From assembly GCA_964617665.1 (NCBI GenBank), contig CAZUAH010000137.1:1-28498 (forward strand): a stretch of DNA of 28,498 nt. Direction: 5' to 3'. Under the pieces are notes generated by a model. That model ran no database searches and was not told the DNA's origin. It saw only the letters and a list, made by a program, of their open reading frames with translations. A program made the translations under genes and the position numbers. Below, piece by piece: positions 1-7,554 of the stretch (its first letter is position 1; each line of letters starts with the position of its first letter). This DNA is from JADHUC01 sp964617665 (lineage in GTDB: Bacteria > Planctomycetota > Planctomycetia > Pirellulales > Pirellulaceae).

Positions 1-1
1 A

Positions 2-70
2 AATCCGAGCCGCTACTTCATGGCCACGCGCTCGCAGAGTGCGCCGCCGGACAGCTGCACAATGACGTGA
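2..70 (+). CDS. C-terminal tail of a gene entering from the left (partial)
   Basis: Reading from base 2, a frame is open from the window edge to a TGA at 68-70 and encodes 22 residues, including RYFMATRSQSAPPDSC. Third codon positions are mostly G or C, as in the real genes of this window. The other frames across the same bases give less protein-like sequence. Only the end is visible, so no family can be named. It could also be chance open sequence. Confidence 0.35.
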   Translation, partial: NPSRYFMATRSQSAPPDSCTMT

Positions 71-109
71 ACCTAGCATCGTTCGAGAAAGATGACTGTC
101 CTCTTTCTT

Positions 110-160
110 GCTCGGGACAATGGTCCCAAGCTACGTAGGATGGGACCATTGTCCCGTCCT
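110..160. repeat. REP-like double hairpin with central CTAC/GTAG
   Basis: Two hairpins lie head to head. GGGACAATGGTCCC (114-127) and its exact reverse complement GGGACCATTGTCCC (142-155) flank a spacer that contains the palindrome CTACGTAG (131-138). Each half folds on itself with a four-base loop. The right half pairs AGGATGGGAC (137-146) with GTCCCGTCCT (151-160), and the left half pairs bases 110-118 with 123-131. The outer stem bases differ between the halves but still pair, which suggests the fold is kept by selection. The tetranucleotide GTAG at the foot of a hairpin is a hallmark of REP elements moved by RAYT (TnpA-REP) proteins. No such transposase gene is in this window. The element lies just upstream of the sulfatase gene. 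Confidence 0.6.
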
Positions 161-206
161 GCGACCGTTATTTCTCGAATGATGCTCAGCAACGAAAGAG
201 CCAACC

Positions 207-2165
207 GTGAATCACAACAATCAAAGAATACTCGTCGTCATCTTTCTTTTTGCCGTTCTGTTACCCGCCGCATGTCTGGGCGCCTCGACCGCCGAGCCGG
301 TGGGCAGGCCTAACATCATCTTCTTCCTCGTCGACGACATGGGCTGGATGGACACGACGGTGAACGGCAGCCAATACTACGAGACGCCCAACATGGAACG
401 TCTGGCCGCGCGCAGCATGCTGTTCACAGATGCCTACGCTGCCAACCCGCTTTGCTCCCCCACGCGTGCCAGCATCGTTACCGGCAAATACCCGGCGCGG
501 CTGCACATCACCACGCCGGCGTGCCATCTGCCGCCGCTGCCTCCGGGCACACCGAAATTCGCCGATAAGGCCGCGCCCACGCAGAAGGTGATCCTGCCGC
601 GCAGCCGGCGATTTCTTCCGCCCGACGAGTACACCATCGCCGAGGCGCTCCGCGACGCGGGGTACAGTACTGCACACGTTGGCAAATGGCATCTGGGGCT
701 GAAGCCCGAACACTGGCCCGAGGCACAGGGTTTTGATGTGTCGTTCCATGGCGCACCTGACCCCGGTCCACGCAGCTACTTCTCGCCCTATCAGTTCCCG
801 GCGGGTACGGTAACCGACGGGCCCAAGGGCGAATACATCACCGACCGGGCCACGGACGAGGCGATCGAGTTCATCGACGCGAACAAGAACGGCCCGTTCC
901 TGCTGCATATGTGGCACTATGCCGTGCACGGGCCGTGGGGGCACAAAGAGGAGATCACCAAACGCTTCGTCAGCAAGAAGGATCCCCGCGGCAAACAAGC
1001 CAACCCCATCATGGCGTCGATGCTATGGAGCGTCGACGAGAGCTTGGGCCGCATTATAGACAAGCTGGACGAACTTGGCATCGCCGACGACACGATCATC
1101 ATTTTCTTCTCTGACAATGGCGGCAACGTGCACAGTAACCGAGGGGACGACCACAAGTTGGCGCAGATTAAGCCGGGGCATCGGCGCTGGCCGTTCCTGC
1201 AGGATTGGCGCAAGTACGCGGGCGAATTGGGGCCGACGAACAACGCGCCGCTCCGTGGAGGCAAAGCATCCATCTTCGAAGGCGGAACGCGCGTGCCAGC
1301 GATGGTCTGCTGGCCAGGAGTCGTGAAGGCCGCGTCACGCTGTTCCGATGTGGTCAGCAGCGTGGACTGGTATCCAACTATGCTCGCCATGGCCGACGTG
1401 AAGCCAAAGGCCGACAAGATACTGGATGGCGTGAGCCTTGTGCCACTGTTAACGCAGACCGAAAAACTAGATCGCGATGCGATCTTCTGCCACTTCCCGC
1501 ACGGCTTCGGCAAACGCAGCCCGGCGGCCACCTACGTGCGAAAGGGCGATTGGAAACTGATCCGGGTTTACGCCACAAGCCAGTTCTTCCCCGACGACTT
1601 CATGCTGTACAACCTGAAGGACGACATCGGCGAGACGACTAATCTGGCAAGCGAGTATCCAGACAAGGTCAAAGAACTCGACGCGCTCATCACGCAACAC
1701 CTCAAGGACACGGACGCCGCCGTGCCCATACCCAACCCGGCGTACAATCCGAAAACGGAGCCGATCGCTGGCTGGCGTGCGCTCGGCTCGTGTGAAATCT
1801 CGCTCCAGGACGGTGACCTCGTGATGGAAAGCAACGAGGGACGCGTGCAGATGCAGACGGACCAAGTGCCATTGGTTGGCGGCAAGCTTACGCTACGGTT
1901 TCGCATGCGAGCGAAAGGCGAACGGTTTGGCATCGTGTACTGGGCCACGCCAAAGCAGCCGCAGTTTGCCCGCGAATTGCGCCAGGACTTTGAGCCCCAG
2001 TTCGACGACCAATGGCACGAGTACGAAGTCACCTTCGAGCCCGCCGAGCCTATCACCAAGATCCGCTTCGACCCCATCATCACTCCCGGCCGCGTCGAAT
2101 TGAACTGGATGCGACTGTGCAAGGAGGACGGGACGGTCGTGAAGGCGTGGGATTTTGGAGAATAG
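207..2165 (+). CDS. Secreted type I sulfatase with C-terminal beta-rich domain
   Basis: This is an exported arylsulfatase-family enzyme that would hydrolyse sulfate esters, probably on sulfated polysaccharides. The start is a GTG preceded by a weak GAAAGAG. Residues 1-26 form a Sec signal peptide. The formylglycine motif C-x-P-x-R is intact as CSPTR, with Cys83 the residue to be oxidised. Other active-site landmarks are the metal-binding Asp43-Asp44 (LVDDMGW), Lys160 and His162 in VGKWHLG, and Asp303-Asn304 in FFSDNGGN. At 652 residues it is longer than the usual 450-550. About 130 residues after position 520 look like an appended beta-sandwich, possibly carbohydrate-binding. It converges with a minus-strand gene six bases away. 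The sulfated substrate cannot be read from the sequence. The activating FGE must lie elsewhere, because the FGE-like domain in this window lacks the usual cysteines. Confidence 0.93.
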   Translation: MNHNNQRILVVIFLFAVLLPAACLGASTAEPVGRPNIIFFLVDDMGWMDTTVNGSQYYETPNMERLAARSMLFTDAYAANPLCSPTRASIVTGKYPARLHITTPACHLPPLPPGTPKFADKAAPTQKVILPRSRRFLPPDEYTIAEALRDAGYSTAHVGKWHLGLKPEHWPEAQGFDVSFHGAPDPGPRSYFSPYQFPAGTVTDGPKGEYITDRATDEAIEFIDANKNGPFLLHMWHYAVHGPWGHKEEITKRFVSKKDPRGKQANPIMASMLWSVDESLGRIIDKLDELGIADDTIIIFFSDNGGNVHSNRGDDHKLAQIKPGHRRWPFLQDWRKYAGELGPTNNAPLRGGKASIFEGGTRVPAMVCWPGVVKAASRCSDVVSSVDWYPTMLAMADVKPKADKILDGVSLVPLLTQTEKLDRDAIFCHFPHGFGKRSPAATYVRKGDWKLIRVYATSQFFPDDFMLYNLKDDIGETTNLASEYPDKVKELDALITQHLKDTDAAVPIPNPAYNPKTEPIAGWRALGSCEISLQDGDLVMESNEGRVQMQTDQVPLVGGKLTLRFRMRAKGERFGIVYWATPKQPQFARELRQDFEPQFDDQWHEYEVTFEPAEPITKIRFDPIITPGRVELNWMRLCKEDGTVVKAWDFGE

Positions 2166-2171
2166 CGCTTT

Positions 2172-2873
2172 CTATTCGGAGATGAGCCTTCCCGATTCCA
2201 CGACTTCGTCCGGACCGAGATAGATTTCAAGAATCGCCAGCTTGCCATCAAGCGATCGCGAGCCAGCGATGTGCCAGAGTGACTCGTTGACACGTGTGTG
2301 CGGGCCTTCTGCCGGATCCGCGAAACTGCCCGCTCCGCCAAGTTCGACAAATACCCGTCGTACGATCTCGGCATCTTCTGCAGTGCGAATTCGCTTCCCC
2401 GTGCTGCCAAGCAATGCGACCACTTGGTCGAAGTGCAACACCGATCGTCGGAAGCGCCAATTGGGACCGCCCTGTCGCGAAATCGCCCATATCTCTTCAC
2501 GATGCAAACGCGACGACCTGATGCTGAAGATCCGACTAGTTGTAAGTACCTTCAGGAAGAGGTAATCCGGGAATTGTCCCTTCAGCAGCGAAGACTCGAC
2601 GCTGGTGACGATTGGAAAAACCGCTCGCCCTTCATACTGAATTGCGAGATCCTGCTTGAACGTCTCAAAGGCATCGACATCACTCATCAGCAAGCCGGAC
2701 GGTAGGCCGCGCAGACCGAGAATCTCGCGTTTGCTCCACCACTTGTTCACACCGTCAATGACAACGAAAAACGCGGCTAGGAGGCATCCCAGATGTATGG
2801 AATACAGCGCGCGCCAGCGTCGAGGAGAAGTTTCAGTGCCCTTGGTATTCCCGCTAGTCATGATGGCTCTCAC
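2172..2873 (-). CDS. Hypothetical membrane-anchored protein, paralogue of its upstream neighbour
   Basis: I do not recognise a named family. The protein has an N-terminal arginine-rich stretch, one hydrophobic segment (about residues 25-45, around LGCLLAAFFVVIDGV), and a roughly 180-residue domain probably outside the membrane. The start chosen is a GTG whose bases form GTGA with the stop of the preceding gene, an overlap typical of translational coupling. An ATG at 2861 is an alternative and gives 229 residues. Shared patterns with the next gene upstream (S-x-LL then FP, AIS-x2-GGP with FR, and IR-x3-DAE with R and EL) show that the two are diverged tandem copies. Its function is unknown. 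Confidence 0.7.
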   Translation of the reverse strand: MRAIMTSGNTKGTETSPRRWRALYSIHLGCLLAAFFVVIDGVNKWWSKREILGLRGLPSGLLMSDVDAFETFKQDLAIQYEGRAVFPIVTSVESSLLKGQFPDYLFLKVLTTSRIFSIRSSRLHREEIWAISRQGGPNWRFRRSVLHFDQVVALLGSTGKRIRTAEDAEIVRRVFVELGGAGSFADPAEGPHTRVNESLWHIAGSRSLDGKLAILEIYLGPDEVVESGRLISE

Positions 2874-3481
2874 TCGATCCTGGTTACGAAACCGTCAGCA
2901 TCAACAGTGACGGTGCAGCCACCACGCCCACCGATCACCCATTCACGCCTTTCGCTTCGTGCTTCAACACCAGCACGTCTATCCGTTGGCCACAGTTCCC
3001 ACAAGATGCGCTGCAGCAGCTCGGCGTCGGCCTTTGACCTGATCCTGAATTCTTCGTCGACGAGAAATCGCCCGATGCGCCTAGGGGTATCGGAGTATTG
3101 GCATCGGAATTGATGTGTCGGACCGCCGTTCAAGGAGATTGCATAGACGAAGATTGGCCTAACGCGAGCATTTCCCCAGTATTGTACTGCGAGGTCCGCG
3201 CGCACGAAGCAGAAGCCCGGAAAAGACCGCCTCAGAAGTGGCGAATGAAGGATTCGAATGGTACCGCGTTCACGCCTCACTTCCTTTCGTATCTCCAGGA
3301 AGCCGGTTCTAGCCGCTTCCGGAAGGCCAGTCGGTACGGAATTGATAGGATCCAGCTCGCGCTCCAGAAAACGGAAAACCGTGATCGCAAGGAAAAAAGA
3401 AAGAGCGGCAATGCCCACGTGCATCGTTTCGTGGAATAGCCGTCGCGCACCCATCTGCCGCTGCCTGTGTTCTCCACTCAT
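2870..3481 (-). CDS. Hypothetical membrane-anchored protein, tandem paralogue
   Basis: This 203-residue protein is not recognised. The chosen ATG at 3481 has a good Shine-Dalgarno site (CGGAG, six bases upstream). A GTG at 3529 would add 16 residues but has no ribosome-binding site. One hydrophobic segment (VGIAALSFFLAITVF, about residues 20-34) is followed by a domain that aligns with the downstream gene product, for example AISLNGGPTHQFR against AISRQGGPNWRFR, and RIRSKADAELLQRILWEL against RIRTAEDAEIVRRVFVEL. The two genes overlap by four bases and are surely co-transcribed. They follow the sugar-metabolism genes by about 114 bases, so they may or may not belong to that operon. Confidence 0.72.
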   Translation of the reverse strand: MSGEHRQRQMGARRLFHETMHVGIAALSFFLAITVFRFLERELDPINSVPTGLPEAARTGFLEIRKEVRRERGTIRILHSPLLRRSFPGFCFVRADLAVQYWGNARVRPIFVYAISLNGGPTHQFRCQYSDTPRRIGRFLVDEEFRIRSKADAELLQRILWELWPTDRRAGVEARSERREWVIGGRGGCTVTVDADGFVTRIE

Positions 3482-3594
3482 TCTTGGCTCCGTTCTTCCC
3501 GCCGGTTCTGCCTGGATCGAGCCGATCACAAACGTACGCGCTACCTTCGCTCAAAGTGATTGAGCACGTAGTAGGCACCTTCGGCCAAGCGTCG

Positions 3595-4554
3595 CTACAG
3601 CTCACTCAAACCCGCCTCGTTGATCGTTTTTCGGAGATGGGCGAGGGCCTGGTCGTAGTCGTGTTCACCGACGTATTCCAGGATCAGCGGCGCCTTGGGT
3701 GTGCGCTCGGCGACCAGTTTCACGAACTTCGGATAGTCGAGATCACCTTGACCAGCCGGCACGCCGCGGCGCACGTGCAGCTTTCGGTCCTTGGCGTGCA
3801 GACAGTCGATCCATGGTTCAAGCTGGTGGAACATCTCACCAAGATCGTTCAACTCCAACAGATTGGCTGGATCCAAGAGCGCTCGGATGCGCGGCGAGTC
3901 GACCGCCTCCAGAAAGACTCGCGTGCGTTTGGCGCTAGCAAAGAAGCTCTGGAAAAAGGGCTCGACCAGCACAGTGGCGTCGTAAGCGTCTGCGATCTTC
4001 GCCAGTTGCTTTGCCGTGGAGACCGTCATCTTCCAGACTTCCTCCTGGAAGTAGTGGTGAACCGGCGGTGCGGGGCCTTCGGCGTGGTAGTGCCCGGCCT
4101 CGGTAATGAAGCAACGAACGCCCATGTGTCCGCCCACTTTCATCATGTCCTCGAAGTAGGCAAGGTTGGCTTTGCGTTCCGCCTCGTCCGGATGGACCAG
4201 GTTTGTGTAGACGCCCATACTGTGGATCGAGATGCCGTTCGAACGGTAAGTATCGGCGATCTCCTTGCAGCGGTCGGCCGTGAGATCCGACAGGTCGTTC
4301 CGGTTGTTGTATCGCCAGTAGTTGCTGTCGGATTGCGTAAGGAACAACTGGATTGTGCGAACGTTGCGCTTGGCCAATTCCTCTGCAAGTTTGCGGTTCG
4401 TGAACGTGCGAAATCCGGTGGTAGCCATTCCGATCACGACTCCGGCCTTTTCTTTAGCACCCTGCTTCGATAATGCCTGCGAAGCGGCGGCGAGCGGCAA
4501 GACTGCGGCACCGGCTTTCAGGGCTTCGCGTCGTGTGAACTGATACTCCGACAT
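3595..4554 (-). CDS. Tat-exported TIM-barrel protein, sugar phosphate isomerase/epimerase (AP endonuclease 2) superfamily
   Basis: The 319-residue protein begins with a Tat-type leader (TRREALKAG at 7-15, then an Ala-rich stretch) and continues as a xylose-isomerase-like TIM barrel. Likely metal ligands of this fold are visible in order: Glu198 (VLVEPF), Asp228 (LLDPAN), His253 (LHAKD) and Glu293 (ILEYVG). Members act as sugar isomerases or epimerases. Some act as lyases on 3-keto-glycosides, eliminating the aglycone after a Gfo/Idh/MocA enzyme has oxidised C3. The start has AAAGGT about seven bases upstream. The gene follows the DUF6807 gene by only 25 bases, so the two are almost certainly co-transcribed. 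Export of such a protein argues against a phosphorylated, cytoplasmic substrate. The exact reaction is unknown. Confidence 0.87.
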   Translation of the reverse strand: MSEYQFTRREALKAGAAVLPLAAASQALSKQGAKEKAGVVIGMATTGFRTFTNRKLAEELAKRNVRTIQLFLTQSDSNYWRYNNRNDLSDLTADRCKEIADTYRSNGISIHSMGVYTNLVHPDEAERKANLAYFEDMMKVGGHMGVRCFITEAGHYHAEGPAPPVHHYFQEEVWKMTVSTAKQLAKIADAYDATVLVEPFFQSFFASAKRTRVFLEAVDSPRIRALLDPANLLELNDLGEMFHQLEPWIDCLHAKDRKLHVRRGVPAGQGDLDYPKFVKLVAERTPKAPLILEYVGEHDYDQALAHLRKTINEAGLSEL

Positions 4555-4579
4555 ATCTGTACCTTTCGTGTTGAGAATC

Positions 4580-5785
4580 CTACTCGATGGTCACCTTCGG
4601 TGGATCGACGAAATCGTTGCACAACTTCGTTGCTTGCTCGACCGTCGTTTCGCCATCTTGCACCCAGACGCGATACCTGACCGTCAAATCCTTGCCTTCG
4701 TCCAAGTCATACGGGAAGAACGAGCCGAAGCGGCCGTACGTTCGCTCGTTGTATTCCGTGGGCTTGTGGTTTTCAGAATGGTCGAGGTAGAGGACCGTGT
4801 ACCGCTTTTCGTCTAACACGAAACTGATAGCATCCCACGGCAAGTCGAAAGCGCTGCCTCGGGCCTGCCCCAATTCGCCTTTGCCGTCTGGACGTAAGTA
4901 GTACGTCTGCTTTTCCGTACCTTCGGCCACCTCTTGGTCTGCCCGAAACTGCACACCGGCGTGCGCCGCGTTGCCGTCCAGCCTGACCGGCCCGCCGGCT
5001 GTGGCCAGCCGCGAGTTGAACTCGATCAACGTACCGCCCGGCACGTTGTAGACGGCCAACTCCCGTTTCTCGTTCAGGTACACGTCATTCTTGGAGCCAC
5101 GCCAATCGACTGACGCAAGATGTCGCCCCAGCACAGGGCCAGCCTCTTCGGCCAGAAAGCCCGCATGCGTCTGCGGCGTTGTTTGACCGGACCACGTGTT
5201 GGCCTTCTGTCCGTCTCCATACGTCACGCGGTTGTAGCCGAAGAAAATGCCTCGATGGTGCGGGTATTTCCCACCGGAGCCCTTGGTAATGAACCGCGTT
5301 CCGGCCGGATCGTACACGTGATGGTACACCTTGTAAGCATCCTCGCGGTTCTCATCAGTCAACGTCTTGCAGATGTAGCGCACGACGGGTTTGTCGGCCA
5401 AGCTCAATTCGGCATATTCACCCGCTTCCTCCTTCCATGAGAATCCATCTTTCGTAGGTTCATTCGAAAACTGCGCTGTCATCTTGAGCGACTCACCGCG
5501 TTTCAGACTCGGCATGACAAAATGCAGTTCCGATTTCCCTTCCTTACCGTCATTCTGAAGTCCCAACGCGGTTAGTTGACCAGCGATCAAATTGCCGGCG
5601 CCATCCTTGAGGCAGACGGATTTGGCCCCAGCGGGCGCATCCACCAACAGGCAGACCGGAGTGTTCTGTCGATCGTGCTCTCCAGCACTGATTGTCAACT
5701 TCAGACCTTCGTCGGCCGCACGGGACGAATGAAAGAGACCCAGCAGGCAACTTGTAACCACAGCAATCGAAAGCAATTTCTTCAT
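4580..5785 (-). CDS. DUF6807 (PmoA-like) secreted protein
   Basis: This is a 401-residue secreted protein with a Sec signal peptide (residues 1-23, ending SRA). It carries the hallmark PHHRGIFFGYN (175-185) of the DUF6807 family, often annotated as methane oxygenase PmoA. That label is misleading, because the protein has no membrane-embedded monooxygenase features. The family is abundant in planctomycetes and Bacteroidota, next to sugar oxidoreductases and TIM-barrel isomerases, and is thought to act on carbohydrates. The Shine-Dalgarno AGGAG lies seven bases before the ATG. Its position between a glycoside hydrolase (72 bases upstream) and a TIM-barrel protein (25 bases downstream) supports a role in glycan breakdown. 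No catalytic residue can be assigned with confidence beyond the conserved His pair 176-177. Confidence 0.85.
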   Translation of the reverse strand: MKKLLSIAVVTSCLLGLFHSSRAADEGLKLTISAGEHDRQNTPVCLLVDAPAGAKSVCLKDGAGNLIAGQLTALGLQNDGKEGKSELHFVMPSLKRGESLKMTAQFSNEPTKDGFSWKEEAGEYAELSLADKPVVRYICKTLTDENREDAYKVYHHVYDPAGTRFITKGSGGKYPHHRGIFFGYNRVTYGDGQKANTWSGQTTPQTHAGFLAEEAGPVLGRHLASVDWRGSKNDVYLNEKRELAVYNVPGGTLIEFNSRLATAGGPVRLDGNAAHAGVQFRADQEVAEGTEKQTYYLRPDGKGELGQARGSAFDLPWDAISFVLDEKRYTVLYLDHSENHKPTEYNERTYGRFGSFFPYDLDEGKDLTVRYRVWVQDGETTVEQATKLCNDFVDPPKVTIE

Positions 5786-5857
5786 CGGAGGGCTCCTATC
5801 GGTGGGAACTATCGGTTGTCTTTCTTGAGGTTCTTCGAGCGAATCAATACCGCCACT

Positions 5858-7324
5858 CTACCGAGAGACCACGCGCAAAGCGACATCGGCCGCGAACATC
5901 GGCGAATCCAGCTTCTTGTCGCCGCCCTGATGATGGAATGCCTCCTTGCTCTCCGTTTGACCTGTCTTTGTATTGATCCATTCTGCTTCGTAGTTGCCAG
6001 CGGGCAGATTCAAGGTCAATTGGGCCTTCACTTTCCTGTTGACAATCGCCCCGATATCCTTCGGCTTTTTCGGGATTGGCACATGCAGATAAATGGCGTA
6101 CGCCTTGCCTCGCTCGACCAACGCTCGCGCGGAGAGACCTGGTGATACCTTGCGGATTACGGAATCGTCCGGCCTCATTTTGACGAAGTTGAATCCGTAC
6201 AGGAACTGTTTGAGGATGCGAAGCTGCTTTCGCAAATCAGGGCTGCCGCCACCGGGTGACTTGTAGGTCGAGAACGTTCCATCTGGATGCTTCGGCGTAA
6301 ATGAATAGTCCAAGTTGTTGTACAGAGCACCGCCGGCGATCAGGAAATCCCAGCCTTCGGTACGGTACAGCACATCGTGCTTGCCGCGAAATCCCGTTTC
6401 GTTTTCGCCGATCACCTTGTTCAGGCCAAAGTTCATGGCCACTGTGTCGGGCGGCACGCAGTAGTGGAAATTGAAAATCGAAACGGCAGGATTCGGTTTC
6501 TCGACTTTCGCACGTCCGTTGGCAATATTCATCGAGATCAGATGCTTCTCCGAAAAGCCTTTTTCGGCATCGACGATTGCCTCGACGATCTTGTCTTGCC
6601 ACTCGCGGGTCACACCGGCGAAATACGGCTCGTTGCACACTTCGTAGTACAGATTGTCGAAGGAGCGTAGTTCACCAACCACCTTTCTGGTCAGGGCGAC
6701 ATGGACGGCCAGCAGGTCCTTCTGCTTCAGCGTGTAGACCTCTTCGCGCCTGCACTTGCCGATGCCATTCACGTTGTTTGCCGCATTCATGGGACAGGCT
6801 TCCCACAGCTCGTCGCGATACATCGGGCAGAACAGGGTAAATTCCACCACGATGCGGTGCCGGTCGGCCTGCGTCATGAAGTCCTTCAATCGCTCGAAGT
6901 AGGCGGCGTCCCAACGGGTCAGTTCGAACTTGCTGCCACCGTCGTAGTAACCAGGCTGGTCGCTTCGCGCCCAGGGGCAGATATAGCGATTCGGCTTCGG
7001 AGCAAGCGGATTGTCGGTAATCCCGAACGAAGACGAGATTTCCCGGTACGCCCCGGAAAACGTGCGAGTATGATTCAAGCCGTCTTTGTTGAGGGCATCA
7101 AAGTACTTCACATAGTCGAAGTCCAGATTCAACATCGCTCCATAGTGCTCGCCGGACGTGATCAGCATTGTCGGGCTGCCACGCCAGGCGAAGTAGTGCG
7201 GATTGTCCGGATGCAATGCAATGGGCCCCTTCGGCTCGTCTGCCACCACCTGCGCGGCGCCGAGTGACAAGAGTAACGCGATTGTGCATGCAATCCGCGA
7301 ACTGCTAGTTGCGATTGGAAACAT
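5858..7324 (-). CDS. Secreted cellulase-like glycoside hydrolase (clan GH-A type)
   Basis: The 488-residue protein has a Sec signal peptide (residues 1-28) and a TIM-barrel glycosidase pattern. Glu232 in YYEVCNEPYF is the likely acid/base (the Asn-Glu-Pro motif of clan GH-A). The nucleophile is probably Glu307 or Glu309 in GENETG. Near the N terminus, the phrase around HPDNPHYFAWRG resembles the opening strand of DUF4038/GH5-like planctomycete enzymes. The C-terminal 90 or so residues look like a small beta domain (KAQLTLNLPAGNYEAEW). The Shine-Dalgarno GGAGGT lies nine bases before the ATG. It is the first gene of a minus-strand run with the DUF6807 and TIM-barrel genes, and it is divergent from a RIFT-barrel gene. 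The polysaccharide substrate is not evident. Confidence 0.86.
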   Translation of the reverse strand: MFPIATSSSRIACTIALLLSLGAAQVVADEPKGPIALHPDNPHYFAWRGSPTMLITSGEHYGAMLNLDFDYVKYFDALNKDGLNHTRTFSGAYREISSSFGITDNPLAPKPNRYICPWARSDQPGYYDGGSKFELTRWDAAYFERLKDFMTQADRHRIVVEFTLFCPMYRDELWEACPMNAANNVNGIGKCRREEVYTLKQKDLLAVHVALTRKVVGELRSFDNLYYEVCNEPYFAGVTREWQDKIVEAIVDAEKGFSEKHLISMNIANGRAKVEKPNPAVSIFNFHYCVPPDTVAMNFGLNKVIGENETGFRGKHDVLYRTEGWDFLIAGGALYNNLDYSFTPKHPDGTFSTYKSPGGGSPDLRKQLRILKQFLYGFNFVKMRPDDSVIRKVSPGLSARALVERGKAYAIYLHVPIPKKPKDIGAIVNRKVKAQLTLNLPAGNYEAEWINTKTGQTESKEAFHHQGGDKKLDSPMFAADVALRVVSR

Positions 7325-7356
7325 GGGATATCCACCTCCGTTGTTCGGGAAAGTAG

Positions 7357-7451
7357 GTAGGTCTGGGTGTGCTTGACGTAATACGGCTCGGACGTTTTAA
7401 ACCCGAATTTGGTCCGCCACAGCCTGACCTACTCACTGTCTTGCGTCAAGC
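7357..7451. repeat. Interleaved inverted repeats in a divergent intergenic region
   Basis: Two pairs of inverted repeats are interleaved. GTAGGTC (7357-7363) pairs with GACCTAC (7426-7432), and GCTTGACG (7371-7378) pairs with CGTCAAGC (7444-7451). The order A-B-A'-B' would form a pseudoknot in RNA, or two spaced operator dyads in DNA. They sit between the divergent glycoside hydrolase (start 7324) and RIFT-barrel (start 7555) genes, where a shared regulator could bind. Confidence 0.4.
7373..7401 (+). promoter_or_regulatory. Possible sigma-70-like promoter for the RIFT-barrel gene
   Basis: TTGACG (7373-7378) is followed after exactly 17 bases by TTTAAA (7396-7401), giving five and four matches to the consensus boxes. 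It points at the gene starting at 7555 and would leave a leader of roughly 150 bases. Planctomycete promoters are poorly conserved, so this is only a candidate. Confidence 0.3.
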
Positions 7452-7554
7452 AACTCGACTGCGCTGTTGTCTTCGAGGATAATAATGCCCGCGTTCCGTA
7501 CAGAAAAGCTACTGCACATGTTTTTGTTTGGTTTCAAGCGAAGGGAGATCTGCC

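Noticed and set aside
1568..2500. Long open frame antisense to the sulfatase gene
   Set aside because: It has Ser/Arg-rich composition, no family pattern and no ribosome-binding site. The plus-strand sulfatase motifs fully explain the region.
3484..4473. Long plus-strand open frame across the TIM-barrel gene
   Set aside because: It is complementary to a gene with a clear Tat leader and four metal-ligand motifs. GC-rich third positions create such antisense frames.
4580..5785. Annotation of the DUF6807 protein as a methane monooxygenase subunit
   Set aside because: The protein is soluble and secreted, with one signal peptide and no multi-helix membrane core. The PmoA label is inherited from the family name.
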